Part shown: one piece after another, positions 8,825-17,446 of the stretch
Layout: every line of letters begins with the position of its first letter
How positions within the stretch are numbered: the first letter of the stretch is position 1
NCBI GenBank assembly: GCA_047601665.1
Contig: JASGIT010000001.1
Location: 3,162,001 to 3,226,000 of the forward strand
Origin: JASGIT01 sp047601665
GTDB taxonomy: Bacteria > Pseudomonadota > Gammaproteobacteria > Burkholderiales > Burkholderiaceae_C
Direction: 5' to 3'
Length of the DNA stretch: 64,000 nt
The notes under the pieces: generated by a model
Seen by the model: only the letters and a program-made list of their open reading frames with translations
Databases searched by the model: none
Told to the model about the DNA's origin: nothing
Position numbers and translations under genes: made by a program

Positions 8825-9400
8825 ATGTCCCTGATCAATACGCAAGTCCAACCCTTCAAGACCACCGCTTTCGTGAACCGCAGCGGCAAGGGCGAATTCA
8901 TCGACGTGACCGAAGCCGATCTGAAGGGCAAGTGGTCTGTGGTGATCTTCATGCCGGCCGCCTTCACCTTCAACTGCCCGACCGAGATCGAGGACGCCGC
9001 CGAGAACTACGCCGAGTTCCAGAAGGCCGGCGCCGAGGTCTACATCGTGACCACCGACACGCACTTCTCGCACAAGGTGTGGCACGAAACCTCCGACGCC
9101 GTGGGCAAGGCCAAGTTCCCGCTGGTGGGCGACCCGACGCACCAGCTGACCAACGCCTTCGGCGTGCACATCCCCGAAGAAGGCCTGGCGCTGCGCGGCA
9201 CGTTCGTGATCAACCCCGACGGCGTGATCAAGACGATGGAAATCCACTCCAACGAAATCGCCCGCGACGTGTCGGAAACCCTGCGCAAGCTCAAGGCCGC
9301 CCAGTACACCGCCGCCCACCCCGGCCAGGTGTGCCCCGCCAAGTGGAAGGAAGGCGCCAAGACGCTGACGCCTTCGCTGGACCTGGTCGGCAAGATCTAA
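8825..9400 (+). CDS. ahpC: Alkyl hydroperoxide reductase peroxiredoxin subunit
   Basis: This typical two-Cys peroxiredoxin of 191 residues reduces hydrogen peroxide and organic peroxides. Peroxidatic C51 is in FNCPTE and resolving C170 in GQVCPAKW; the C-terminal tail is complete. The segment before the peroxidatic Cys reads FMPAAFTFNC rather than the enterobacterial FYPADFTFVC, a variant I associate with Burkholderiales. ATG 8825 follows AAGGAAA. It pairs with ahpF downstream, from which it is separated by a hairpin terminator, so ahpC is expected at higher level. No clear OxyR site was identified. Confidence 0.95.
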   Translation: MSLINTQVQPFKTTAFVNRSGKGEFIDVTEADLKGKWSVVIFMPAAFTFNCPTEIEDAAENYAEFQKAGAEVYIVTTDTHFSHKVWHETSDAVGKAKFPLVGDPTHQLTNAFGVHIPEEGLALRGTFVINPDGVIKTMEIHSNEIARDVSETLRKLKAAQYTAAHPGQVCPAKWKEGAKTLTPSLDLVGKI

Positions 9401-9430
9401 GCCGCCGCCACCATTAACGCAAGTTAGACA

Positions 9431-9463
9431 AAAGCCCAGGCGCCCCTGGTGCCTGGGCTTTTT
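9431..9463 (+). terminator. Rho-independent terminator between ahpC and ahpF
   Basis: Perfect 10-bp stem AAGCCCAGGC/GCCTGGGCTT (9432-9441 with 9451-9460), nine-base loop, T run to 9463. It lies in the ahpC-ahpF gap and probably reduces read-through into ahpF. Confidence 0.85.
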
Positions 9464-9499
9464 GCTGCCCGAAATTTCCCGAAAACAAGGACCCAAGCC

Positions 9500-11059
9500 A
9501 TGCTCGACGACACCCTCAAAGCCCAACTCAAAGCCTACCTGGAGCGCCTGCAAAAGCCCGTCGAGCTGGTCGCAACGCTGGACGACTCGCAGACCTCGCG
9601 CGAACTGCGCGAGCTGCTCGAAGACATCCGCGCGCAGTCCGACAAGATCACCGTGGTGGAGAAGAACGACGCCGCCGTGCGCAAGCCGTCCTTCCTCATC
9701 ACCAACCCCGGCGTGGACACGGGCGTGCGCTTCGCGGGCGTGCCGCTGGGGCATGAGTTCACCTCGCTGGTGCTCGCGCTGCTGCACGTGGGCGGCCACC
9801 CGAGCAAGGAAGCCGCCGACCTGCTGGAGCAGGTGAAGAACCTCGACGGCGACTACCACTTCGAGACCTACTACTCCCTCACCTGCCACAACTGCCCGGA
9901 CGTGGTGCAGGCGCTCAACCTCATGAGCGTGCTGAACCCGCGCATCACGCACACGGCCATCGACGGCGGCGTGTTCCAGGACGAGATCGAGAAGTACGAG
10001 ATCATGGGCGTGCCCACCATCCGCCTGAATGGCCAGAACTTCGGCCAGGGGCGCATGGAGCTGGCCGAGATCGTCGCCAAGCTCGACACCAACTCGGCGG
10101 CGAAGGAAGCCGCCAAGCTCAGCGCCAAGGAGGCGTTCGACGTGCTCATCGTCGGCGGCGGCCCCGCGGGCGCGGCGGCGGCGGTGTACGCGGCGCGCAA
10201 GGGCATCCGCACCGGCATTGCGGCGGAGCGCTTCGGCGGCCAGGTGCTCGACACGCTCGACATCGAGAACTACATCTCCATCAGCAAGACCGACGGCCCG
10301 AAGTTCGCCGCCGCGCTGCAGCAGCACGTGAACGACTACGAGGTGGACCTGATGAACCTGCAGCGCGCCAAGGCCCTGAGGCCCGCCGCGCAGGAGGGCG
10401 GCCTGATCGAGGTCGAACTCGAAAACGGCGGCGTGCTGCGCGGCAAGAGCGTCATCCTGTCCACCGGCGCGCGCTGGCGCAACATGAACGTGCCGGGCGA
10501 GGAGCAGTACCGCACCAAGGGCGTGACCTACTGCCCGCACTGCGACGGCCCGCTGTTCAAGGGCAAGGCCGTGGCCGTGATCGGCGGCGGCAACTCGGGC
10601 GTGGAGGCGGCGATCGACCTCGCGGGCGTGGTCAAGCACGTGACGCTGCTCGAATTCGCGCCCGAACTCAAGGCCGACGCCGTGCTGCAGCGCAAGCTCA
10701 AGAGCCTGCCCAACGTGGACGTCATCCTCAACGCGCAGACCACCGAGGTGAACGGCGATGGCCAGAAGGTCAACGGCATCACCTACAAGGACCGCACCAA
10801 CGACGAAATCCGGCACGTCGCGCTCGAAGGCATCTTCGTGCAGATCGGCCTGCTGCCCAACACCGACTGGCTCAAGGGCACGGTGGAACTGAGCAAGTTC
10901 GGCGAGATCGTGGTGGACGCCAAGGGCCACACCAACGTGCCCGGCGTGTTCGCGGCGGGCGACTGCACCACGGTGCCGTACAAGCAGATCGTGATCGCGG
11001 CGGGCGATGGCGCGAAGGCGGCGCTGTCCGCGTTCGACCACCTGATCCGCACGTCTTGA
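9500..11059 (+). CDS. ahpF: Alkyl hydroperoxide reductase flavoprotein subunit
   Basis: This 519-residue FAD/NAD(P)H disulfide reductase regenerates AhpC. An N-terminal tandem thioredoxin-fold domain carries C129/C132 (CHNC). A thioredoxin-reductase-like part follows, with an FAD Rossmann motif (GGGPAGAAAA), redox C345/C348 (CPHC) and an NAD motif (GGGNSG). Both Cys pairs fall at the E. coli numbering. ATG 9500 follows AAGGACC. It ends 56 bases before a convergent stress-protein gene, with a palindromic repeat between. Confidence 0.96.
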   Translation: MLDDTLKAQLKAYLERLQKPVELVATLDDSQTSRELRELLEDIRAQSDKITVVEKNDAAVRKPSFLITNPGVDTGVRFAGVPLGHEFTSLVLALLHVGGHPSKEAADLLEQVKNLDGDYHFETYYSLTCHNCPDVVQALNLMSVLNPRITHTAIDGGVFQDEIEKYEIMGVPTIRLNGQNFGQGRMELAEIVAKLDTNSAAKEAAKLSAKEAFDVLIVGGGPAGAAAAVYAARKGIRTGIAAERFGGQVLDTLDIENYISISKTDGPKFAAALQQHVNDYEVDLMNLQRAKALRPAAQEGGLIEVELENGGVLRGKSVILSTGARWRNMNVPGEEQYRTKGVTYCPHCDGPLFKGKAVAVIGGGNSGVEAAIDLAGVVKHVTLLEFAPELKADAVLQRKLKSLPNVDVILNAQTTEVNGDGQKVNGITYKDRTNDEIRHVALEGIFVQIGLLPNTDWLKGTVELSKFGEIVVDAKGHTNVPGVFAAGDCTTVPYKQIVIAAGDGAKAALSAFDHLIRTS

Positions 11060-11071
11060 CGGAAAACGGCT

Positions 11072-11113
11072 CCAGCGCTTGCCTGGCAAGCGCTGGCAGC
11101 TATCAAAAAAGAA
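11072..11113. repeat. Dispersed palindromic repeat, best-conserved copy
   Basis: CCAGCGCTTGCC (11072-11083) and GGCAAGCGCTGG (11085-11096) form a perfect 12-bp stem around one base. The conserved arm AGCTATCAAAAAAG follows. It sits between convergent ahpF and the stress-protein gene and is likely a bidirectional terminator. Confidence 0.8.
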
Positions 11114-11114
11114 G

Positions 11115-11558
11115 TTAGCGCAGCACCAGCACGGGAGTTTTAGCGTGCGTCAGCACATGCTGGGTTTCGCTGCCCAGCAGCAGGCGCTTGAGGCCCCGGT
11201 AGCCGTGCGAGGCCATCACGATCAGGTCGCAATGCTCGTGCTCGGCCACGTCGATGATGGCTTCGGCGATGAGGTCCGTCTGCTTGACGATCGGCGTCAC
11301 GGGCACCTGCATCGCCGCGCCCATGGGCACGATCTTGTCCACCACCTGCTGCGCCTTGTCGTGCCATTGCGCCTCGGTGCGGCGGATGTCTTCCAGCTTC
11401 TGCACGGTGCTGCCGTCGTAGTAGGTGTGCGGGGAGTGGTGCGCGACTTTCAGCGCCGTCACCTTGGCACCGCACAGCTTGGCCAGCGCCAGGCCGTGCT
11501 GCACGGCCTTTTCCGAGAGTTCGGAGCCGTCGGTGGCGATCAGGATGTGGGTGTACAT
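11115..11558 (-). CDS. Universal stress protein (UspA family), copy 1
   Basis: This 147-residue cytoplasmic USP fold starts MYTHILIATDGS. Its ATP-binding glycine motif is close to the C terminus (GSETQHVLTH after MASHGYRGLK). It is a paralogue of the gene at 20800-21243, of identical length with near-identical first 20 and last 40 residues but a divergent middle. Such proteins in this group are often induced by low oxygen or starvation. No FNR-type site is visible upstream of this copy, unlike copy 2. Confidence 0.9.
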   Translation of the reverse strand: MYTHILIATDGSELSEKAVQHGLALAKLCGAKVTALKVAHHSPHTYYDGSTVQKLEDIRRTEAQWHDKAQQVVDKIVPMGAAMQVPVTPIVKQTDLIAEAIIDVAEHEHCDLIVMASHGYRGLKRLLLGSETQHVLTHAKTPVLVLR

Positions 11559-11655
11559 GGCATTCTCCTTTCTGGGGTGAATCGGGCAAGCGGCGGATAC
11601 CTCGGTTGTAACCGCGCTGCCGCGCCCGCCATGTAGGCAATCACCCTGACGCTGG

Positions 11656-12000
11656 CTACTGCACCGTGCTCGGCGCGGCGAGCCACAGCAGGCGCTGGCG
11701 CTGCGCGGCGGACAGCGCCTCGGCCTCGTCCGGCCCCGAGGGCAGGCAGGACGGGCAGGCCCAGCGCTCGCCCAGGTTCGCCAGCAGGGTGCGGAAGTGC
11801 GGCGTGAGCGTGGCCAGCGCCGACAGGTTGTGCAGGCTGGCGACGATCTTGCCGCGCAGGGCATCGCGCTGCCCCGCGTCGCCCGCCTGGGCAAAGCCCG
11901 TCATCAACGCCAGCGTGCCCGCGAGCAGCGCCTCGGCGCAGGGCAGGCTGTATTCCTCGTCGCACGAAGCAGCGGGGGAGGGGGAAGAGGGAGCGGTCAT
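11656..12000 (-). CDS. Hypothetical protein divergent from the haem receptor
   Basis: This 114-residue soluble protein has a Ser/Pro-rich N terminus, a helical core (CAEALLAGTLALMTGFAQ, LHNLSALATLTPHFRTLL) and a WACPSCL motif. The paired Cys there, together with C13 and C21, could bind metal. I do not recognise the family. It is transcribed away from the receptor at 12112, and the Fur box at 12047-12065 lies in the shared promoter region, so iron-repressed expression is likely. The codon usage and position support a real gene, not a shadow. Confidence 0.6.
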   Translation of the reverse strand: MTAPSSPSPAASCDEEYSLPCAEALLAGTLALMTGFAQAGDAGQRDALRGKIVASLHNLSALATLTPHFRTLLANLGERWACPSCLPSGPDEAEALSAAQRQRLLWLAAPSTVQ

Positions 12001-12046
12001 GGCGGGTGTTTCCCTGGTTCGGTATGAATTTGCATCATATATTTAA

Positions 12047-12065
12047 TACAAATCATTCTTATTTA
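12047..12065. promoter_or_regulatory. Fur box between the 114-aa gene and the haem receptor
   Basis: TACAAATCATTCTTATTTA (12047-12065) matches the left part of the Fur consensus and shares AAATCATTCT with the 4383 site. It lies in an AT-rich stretch about 47 bases from each divergent start and probably represses both. Confidence 0.65.
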
Positions 12066-12111
12066 TGTTTGTATAATTATTTGTTTCATATCGAGTCCTG
12101 TCGCAACTTCC

Positions 12112-14103
12112 ATGCTTCCGCCCTTTACACGCCTGCCCCTGTGGCCGCTGGCCCTGCTGGCCGTTCTGCCCGCCCAGGCCCAGGAAGCCGAACCGGCCCT
12201 CAAACCCATGGTGGTGACGGCCACGCGCACCGAGCGCGCGATCGACGAAACGCCCGTGCGCACCGAGGTGGTGACGCGCGAGGAGATCGAGCGCACCCAC
12301 GCCCGCACGCTCAAGCAGGCGCTGGAGAACGTGCCCGGCCTGCAGCTGCGCGAGGTGCTGGGCAAGTCGGGCTATGAGCTGTCGCTGCAGGGCCTGAGCG
12401 CCGACCAGGTGCTGGTGCTGATCGATGGCCTGCCCATCACCGCCAGCACCAGCTCCACCGTGGACCTGAGTCAGTACCTGCTCAACGACGTGGAGCGCAT
12501 CGAGGTGGTGAAGGGCGCCAGCTCGGCGCAGTACGGCAGCTCGGCCATGGGCGGGGTGGTCAACGTCATCACGCGCCGCCCGCCTGCGGGCTTTGGCGGC
12601 ACGGCGGCGGTGGACGTGGGCAGCTATGGCCGCCAGAACGACAACGGCAGGAGCGCCAGCGCCAACAACCGCCACGGGCGCTTCAACCTGGGCGGGGGCG
12701 GCGAGCACTGGCGGCTGGGCCTGTCGGGCGACTGGGTGGATGACGCGGGTTTCGGCCTGCACCCCAGCGAATTCCCGCGCCAGGGCGACGCGAACCGGCG
12801 CCAGCAGCTGGCCGCGCGCGGCGAATGGCTGCCGGACGCCGACCGCCGCGTCTGGGCCGAGGCCTCGCACTACACCGAGGACGACACCCAGCGCTACAAC
12901 CTCTACGTGCCCCCGGTCAACGTGCCGCAGCGCAAGCTCGAAGCCATCACGCGCGACCGCGTGAGCGGCGGGGTGGACTGGCGCTTCGGCAATGGCCTGC
13001 GCGCGCAGGTCAAGGGCGTGGATGAGAGCTACGACAGCCACTCGCCCGGCTACTCCAACGACGTGCTGGCCACCGACCGCACTTCGCGCCAGCACATGCA
13101 GCACCTGGGCACCCAGTTCGACCTGCCCGCCTGGGGCCGCCAGCTCTGGATGGTGGGCACCGACTGGCACCGCGAGACGCTGGCGCAGACCAGCAACGGC
13201 ATGTCCGAGCTGGGCGTGGCGGGCCGCGCCGAGCGCACCAGCACCGAGCTGTTCGTGCAGAACGACATCCTGCTCTCCGATACCTGGGAAGTGCTGCTGG
13301 GCCTGCGCGGCCAGCGCGACTCCGACTTCGGCGGCCACTGGGCGCCCAAGGTCAGCGTGCGCGGCAACCTGCTGGACAGCGGCGGCTGGAAGGGCGTGCT
13401 GCGCGCCAGCCTGGGCCAGGGCTACCGCGTGCCCAACCTGAAGGAGCGGCACTACCTGTTCGACCACAGCGCGCTGGGCTACCGCGTGGTGGGCAACCCG
13501 AACCTCAAGCCCGAGTCGTCGAACAGCCTGCAGCTGGGCGGCACGCTGAGCCAGGGCGAGCGGCTGTCCATCGACGTGAACGCCTTCTACAACCAGGTGC
13601 GCGACCTGATCCAGACCGACCTGGCCAACGCCACGGTGACCGACGGCATCGCCACCTACACCTACGCCAACGTGTCGCGCGCCCGCACCGCCGGGCTGGA
13701 GACCAGCGCGCAATGGCGCGCCACCGCCACGCTGACCCTGAACGCCGCCTACACCTACACCCAGACGCGCGACCTGGCCACGGGCCTGGAGCTGACGCGC
13801 CGCCCGCGCGACATCGTGCGCCTGGGCGCGGACTGGCGCGTGCAGCCCGCCACCACGCTGGCCCTGCGCCTGCGCCGCCAGAGCGACGAACTGGTGGACA
13901 CCACGAGCCGCGCGCGCTCGCCCGCCTGGACCACGCTGGACCTGGCCCTGAACCACAAGGTGGGCCGCGCCACCACGCTGTTTTTCGGCGTCAACAACCT
14001 CACCAACCGCCAGCGCAACTTCGCCGACGCCAACGACTTCAGCCCCATCGCCGGGCGCTTCATCTACGTCGGCGCCAAGGTCGCGTTTGGTAACGCCCTT
14101 TGA
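12112..14103 (+). CDS. hmuR: TonB-dependent haem/haemoglobin-type receptor
   Basis: This 663-residue outer-membrane receptor has a signal peptide (about 1-23, ending AQAQ), a TonB box region (MVVTATRTER, residues 33-42) and a plug domain to about 160 (VVKGASSAQYGSSAMGGVVN). The barrel ends KVAFGNAL. Barrel motifs FRAP/NPNL are seen as YRVPNLKERHYLFDH and GNPNLKPESS. Assignment to haem rests mainly on the following hmuY-hmuSTUV genes. The typical haem-receptor NPNL box is present, with histidines nearby. No strong ribosome site precedes ATG 12112. Confidence 0.88.
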   Translation: MLPPFTRLPLWPLALLAVLPAQAQEAEPALKPMVVTATRTERAIDETPVRTEVVTREEIERTHARTLKQALENVPGLQLREVLGKSGYELSLQGLSADQVLVLIDGLPITASTSSTVDLSQYLLNDVERIEVVKGASSAQYGSSAMGGVVNVITRRPPAGFGGTAAVDVGSYGRQNDNGRSASANNRHGRFNLGGGGEHWRLGLSGDWVDDAGFGLHPSEFPRQGDANRRQQLAARGEWLPDADRRVWAEASHYTEDDTQRYNLYVPPVNVPQRKLEAITRDRVSGGVDWRFGNGLRAQVKGVDESYDSHSPGYSNDVLATDRTSRQHMQHLGTQFDLPAWGRQLWMVGTDWHRETLAQTSNGMSELGVAGRAERTSTELFVQNDILLSDTWEVLLGLRGQRDSDFGGHWAPKVSVRGNLLDSGGWKGVLRASLGQGYRVPNLKERHYLFDHSALGYRVVGNPNLKPESSNSLQLGGTLSQGERLSIDVNAFYNQVRDLIQTDLANATVTDGIATYTYANVSRARTAGLETSAQWRATATLTLNAAYTYTQTRDLATGLELTRRPRDIVRLGADWRVQPATTLALRLRRQSDELVDTTSRARSPAWTTLDLALNHKVGRATTLFFGVNNLTNRQRNFADANDFSPIAGRFIYVGAKVAFGNAL

Positions 14104-14140
14104 CCCTTTGGATTACCACAAAACCACCAGGAGCTTTCCC

Positions 14141-15433
14141 ATGCACCGCACCACCTCTCTCAAAACCCTGTCTGCGGTGATCGCCGCCGCGGCGCTGGCC
14201 GCCTGCGGCGGCGGTGGCGGCGGCGACTCGTCCACCTCCGGCACGACGACGCCCACCACGCCCACCACGCCGACGACGCCCACCACCCCCACCAGCAAGT
14301 TCACCCAGTCCGCCACCTGGACCTTCACGCTGCCCGCCGCGGGCCAGTCGGTCTGCTACGACTTCGACGCCAAGGCCGAGGTCGCGGGCTGCACCGGCAC
14401 CGCGTGGGACGTGAAGCTGGTCAGCGGCGGGCGCTCGGCCTCGCTGTACACCAACAGCGGCCCCAGCGGCAGCGGCGCGGGCGCGGCCTTCGGCAGCCCC
14501 TTCACGCACACCTGGACGAACCTGCTCACCTGGAACGACGCGCTGACCGACCCCACGGGCGGCGCCGTGCCCGCCGCCGCCTACACCGCCGACACGGCCA
14601 AGAGCGCCTTCACCGGCAGCAACGACATCCAGAGCGCCGCGTTCGAGTACGACCTCACGGGCACGCACCAGCTGAGCCCCAACTTCCGCGTGTTCCTGGT
14701 CACCACCAACAGTGCGTCCGCCGACATCACGGGCACATCGAACAAGGTGTACGCGGTGCAGCTCACCAGCTACTACGGCGGCGCCACCGGCACCACCTCG
14801 GGCTGGCCCTCGTTCCGCTGGGTCGATACCGCCAGCTCCGGCAACGTGCTGAGCGACAGCGTGGACGCCACGGCGGGCTGGGTCTACTACGACCTGTCCG
14901 CCAAGGCCAAGACCACCGAATCGGGCAACTGGCAGATCGCCTTCAACCGCTACAACGTCAAGCTCAACGGCGGCACCTCGGGCAGCGGCACGGTGGCCGG
15001 CTACCTGAGCAAGACGCCCGCGGGCTTCTACGGCGCCGACGGCAAGCCCGTGGTCGCCAAGTTCGGCTCCACCAGCAACCTGAACGACACTCTGGCCGAC
15101 CTGACCGGCGCGCAGACCGGCCCGGCCACCGCCTCGGCCTGGGTCAAGGACAGCATCGGCTCGCAGCTCTCGCCGGACTACACCGGCACCTACCCCGCCG
15201 CGCTCAACTACGGCTGGTACACCTACTATCCCTCCGCCACTGCCGCAGCCGCCGTGGGCCTGGGCGAGCATCAGCTCAAGGCCAACCCCGACGCGGCCAC
15301 GCTGGTCAAGTCCGGCGAAGGCAAGAGCTACGCGCGGATGCACCTGGCCAGCATCAGCTACGCGGCGGCCACCCTGGCCTACAGCGGCGCACAAACGTGG
15401 ACCATCGAGTTCGGCGTGCAGCCCGCGAACTGA
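14141..15433 (+). CDS. hmuY: HmuY-family haem-binding lipoprotein
   Basis: This 430-residue lipoprotein has a lipobox LAAC with C22, a poly-Gly stretch and then a Pro/Thr repeat spacer (PTT units, about residues 33-52), which likely extends the protein from the membrane. The rest is beta-rich. The segment WVYYDLSAKAKT followed by WQIAFNRYNVKLNGG is the HmuY signature. HmuY proteins bind haem at the cell surface and pass it to the TonB receptor; here the gene sits 37 bases after that receptor. It is about twice the length of Porphyromonas HmuY, with a second domain that includes WYTYYP. Function is inferred. Confidence 0.8.
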   Translation: MHRTTSLKTLSAVIAAAALAACGGGGGGDSSTSGTTTPTTPTTPTTPTTPTSKFTQSATWTFTLPAAGQSVCYDFDAKAEVAGCTGTAWDVKLVSGGRSASLYTNSGPSGSGAGAAFGSPFTHTWTNLLTWNDALTDPTGGAVPAAAYTADTAKSAFTGSNDIQSAAFEYDLTGTHQLSPNFRVFLVTTNSASADITGTSNKVYAVQLTSYYGGATGTTSGWPSFRWVDTASSGNVLSDSVDATAGWVYYDLSAKAKTTESGNWQIAFNRYNVKLNGGTSGSGTVAGYLSKTPAGFYGADGKPVVAKFGSTSNLNDTLADLTGAQTGPATASAWVKDSIGSQLSPDYTGTYPAALNYGWYTYYPSATAAAAVGLGEHQLKANPDAATLVKSGEGKSYARMHLASISYAAATLAYSGAQTWTIEFGVQPAN

Positions 15434-15452
15434 TCTTTGAGTGTTTTGGGCC

Positions 15453-15495
15453 TCCAGCGCTTACCAGGCAAGCGCTGGCAGCTCACTTTTTTGAA
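15453..15495. repeat. Dispersed palindromic repeat inside the haem operon
   Basis: CCAGCGCTT and AAGCGCTGG flank a short loop and are followed by CAGCTCACTTTTTTGAAG. This copy lies between two co-directional genes and may attenuate hmuS expression relative to hmuY. Confidence 0.7.
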
Positions 15496-15503
15496 GCAAC
15501 CCG

Positions 15504-16574
15504 ATGAACGCAGACACCATCCGCACCCGCTTCGCCGAAGCCCGCGCCGCCGGCAAGCGCCACAAGGACGCCGCCGAGGCGCTGGGCCTGAGCGAAGGCG
15601 AGGCCATCGCCGCCCACGGCGGCGAACACGACAAGCCGCTGCGGGCCGTTGCGCTGCGCGGCCCCTGGCTGGAACTGCTGCAGGCGCTCGAAGCCTGCGG
15701 CCCCGTGCTCGCCCTCACGCGCAACACCACCACCGTGCACGAGAAGACCGGCGTGTACCAGAACCTCTCCGCCACCGGCCCCGTGGGGCTGGCGCTGGGC
15801 GAGGCCATCGACCTGCGCCTGTTCTTCATGCACTGGCACGCGGGCTTCGCCGTGACCGAGGCGGCGGCCAACCCCGGCACGCCCGCGTCGCTGAGCCTGC
15901 AGTTCTTCGACGCGCACGGCCTGGCCGTGCACAAGGTGTTCTGCCGCGAGGCCACCGACCGCGCCGCGTTCGAGGCCGTGATGCGGCGCTTTGGCGACCC
16001 GTCGCTGGGCTACGTGTTCCGCGCCAAAACGCCCGCGTCCGCGCCCCGGCCCGACGCCGAGATCGACGCCCCCGGCCTGCTCGGCGCCTGGGCCGCGATG
16101 CAGGACACGCACGAATTCTTCGGACTGCTCAAGCAATTCGGCGTGGAGCGCCAGCAGAGCTTCCGCCTGGCCGAAGGCCGCTTCACGCGCCGCGTGGCCG
16201 CGTCCGCGCCGCGCGAGCTGCTGCAGGAGGCCGCGTTCGACGGCGCGCCCATCATGGTCTTCGTCGGCAGCCCCGGCTGCATCCAGATCCACACCGGCCC
16301 CGTGGCGCGCATCGAGCCGATGGAAATCCGGGGCGCGCAGTGGCTCAACGTACTCGACCCCGGCTTCAACCTGCACCTGCGTGAAGACGCCATCGCCCAC
16401 GCCTGGGTGGTGGAAAAGCCCACGTCGGACGGCGTGGTGACCTCGGTGGAAGTCTTCGACGGCCAAGGCGAACTCATGGCCATGTTCTTCGGCGCGCGCA
16501 AGCCCGGCCAGCCCGAGCGCGAAGACTGGCGCGCCATCGTGCGCAAGATCGCGCCGCGGGCGGTGGCGGCATGA
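15504..16574 (+). CDS. hmuS: Haem degradation/trafficking factor (HemS/HmuS/ChuS)
   Basis: This 356-residue cytoplasmic protein has two tandem HemS-like repeats (about 1-170 and 180-350). It accepts imported haem and in ChuS-type enzymes cleaves it. Motifs include NTTTVHEKTGVYQN in repeat 1, RVAASAPRELLQEAAFDGAPI and GPVARIEPMEIRGAQWLNVL in repeat 2, and the terminal FFGARKPGQPE. The family haem-ligand His is not assigned here. ATG 15504 is in the operon after a repeat, and its stop overlaps hmuT's start. Confidence 0.92.
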   Translation: MNADTIRTRFAEARAAGKRHKDAAEALGLSEGEAIAAHGGEHDKPLRAVALRGPWLELLQALEACGPVLALTRNTTTVHEKTGVYQNLSATGPVGLALGEAIDLRLFFMHWHAGFAVTEAAANPGTPASLSLQFFDAHGLAVHKVFCREATDRAAFEAVMRRFGDPSLGYVFRAKTPASAPRPDAEIDAPGLLGAWAAMQDTHEFFGLLKQFGVERQQSFRLAEGRFTRRVAASAPRELLQEAAFDGAPIMVFVGSPGCIQIHTGPVARIEPMEIRGAQWLNVLDPGFNLHLREDAIAHAWVVEKPTSDGVVTSVEVFDGQGELMAMFFGARKPGQPEREDWRAIVRKIAPRAVAA

Positions 16575-17446
16575 ACCGCGCCGCGCACTTGCCGCACCTC
16601 CCGCGCCGTGCTGTGCTCGCGGCGGCGCTGCTGCCCCTGGCGCTGCGCGCCCAGGCGCAATCCCAGCGCCCGGCGCGCCTCATCACCCTCGGCGGCGCCG
16701 TCACCGAATGCGTCTACGCGCTGGGGGCCGAGGCCCAGCTGGTCGGCACCGACACCACCAGCCTCTACCCCGAGGCCGCGCTGCGCACGCCCAAGGTGGG
16801 CTATATGCGCCAGTTGTCGGCGGAGGGGCTGCTCTCGCTCAAACCCGACGCCATCGTCGGCACCACCGAGGCCGGGCCGCCCGCCGTGCTCGACCAGGTG
16901 CGCAGCGCCGGCGTGCGCGTGGAGCTGGTGCGCGCCGACCACACCTGGGAAGAGGTGGGGCGCAAGCTCCAGGCCGTGGCCCGCGTGGCGGGGCGCGAGC
17001 CCGAGGCGCGGGCGCTGCTCCAGAAGCTCGACGCCGAATGGGCCGCCGTGCAGGCCGAGGTGAAAAAAGCCCCGCGCCAGCCGCGCGTGCTGTTCATCCT
17101 GGCGCACAGCGGCAGCCCGCAGGTGTCGGGCACCGGCACGGCGGCGGACGCGCTCATCCGCTACGCGGGCGGCGTGAACGCGGTGCAGGCCTACCAGGGC
17201 TACCGCGCGCTCACGGCGGAAGGGCTGGCCAGCGCCGCGCCCGACGTCATCCTCAACACCACCCAGGGCATCGAGGCGCTGGGCGGCGAGGCCGCGTTCT
17301 GGCAGCGGCCCGAATTCGCGCTCACCCCCGCCTTCAAGCGCCGCGCGCTGGTGGCCATGGAGGCCAACCACCTGCTGGGCTTCGGCCCGCGCCTGCCCGG
17401 CGCGGTGCGCGAAATGCACGCGCGCCTGATGGCCCTGACGGCATGA
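16571..17446 (+). CDS. hmuT: Haemin ABC transporter, periplasmic binding protein
   Basis: This 291-residue cluster A-III/TroA-like binding protein carries haem from the receptor to HmuUV. The signal peptide (1-24, ending LRAQA) contains PRRAVLAAALLPL. GGAVTECVYALGAEAQLVGTD opens the mature protein, and Y77 in VGYMRQL is the likely haem-binding tyrosine region. GTGTAADALIRYAGG and the final MHARLMAL are family-typical. Its start overlaps hmuS and its stop overlaps hmuU, both by ATGA, indicating one transcript. Confidence 0.92.
   Translation: MNRAAHLPHLPRRAVLAAALLPLALRAQAQSQRPARLITLGGAVTECVYALGAEAQLVGTDTTSLYPEAALRTPKVGYMRQLSAEGLLSLKPDAIVGTTEAGPPAVLDQVRSAGVRVELVRADHTWEEVGRKLQAVARVAGREPEARALLQKLDAEWAAVQAEVKKAPRQPRVLFILAHSGSPQVSGTGTAADALIRYAGGVNAVQAYQGYRALTAEGLASAAPDVILNTTQGIEALGGEAAFWQRPEFALTPAFKRRALVAMEANHLLGFGPRLPGAVREMHARLMALTA

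Noticed and set aside
8747..11089. A very long open frame antisense to ahpC/ahpF
   Set aside because: GC-rich coding DNA gives long antisense frames. Composition is His/Arg/Val-rich noise, and the sense genes are certain.
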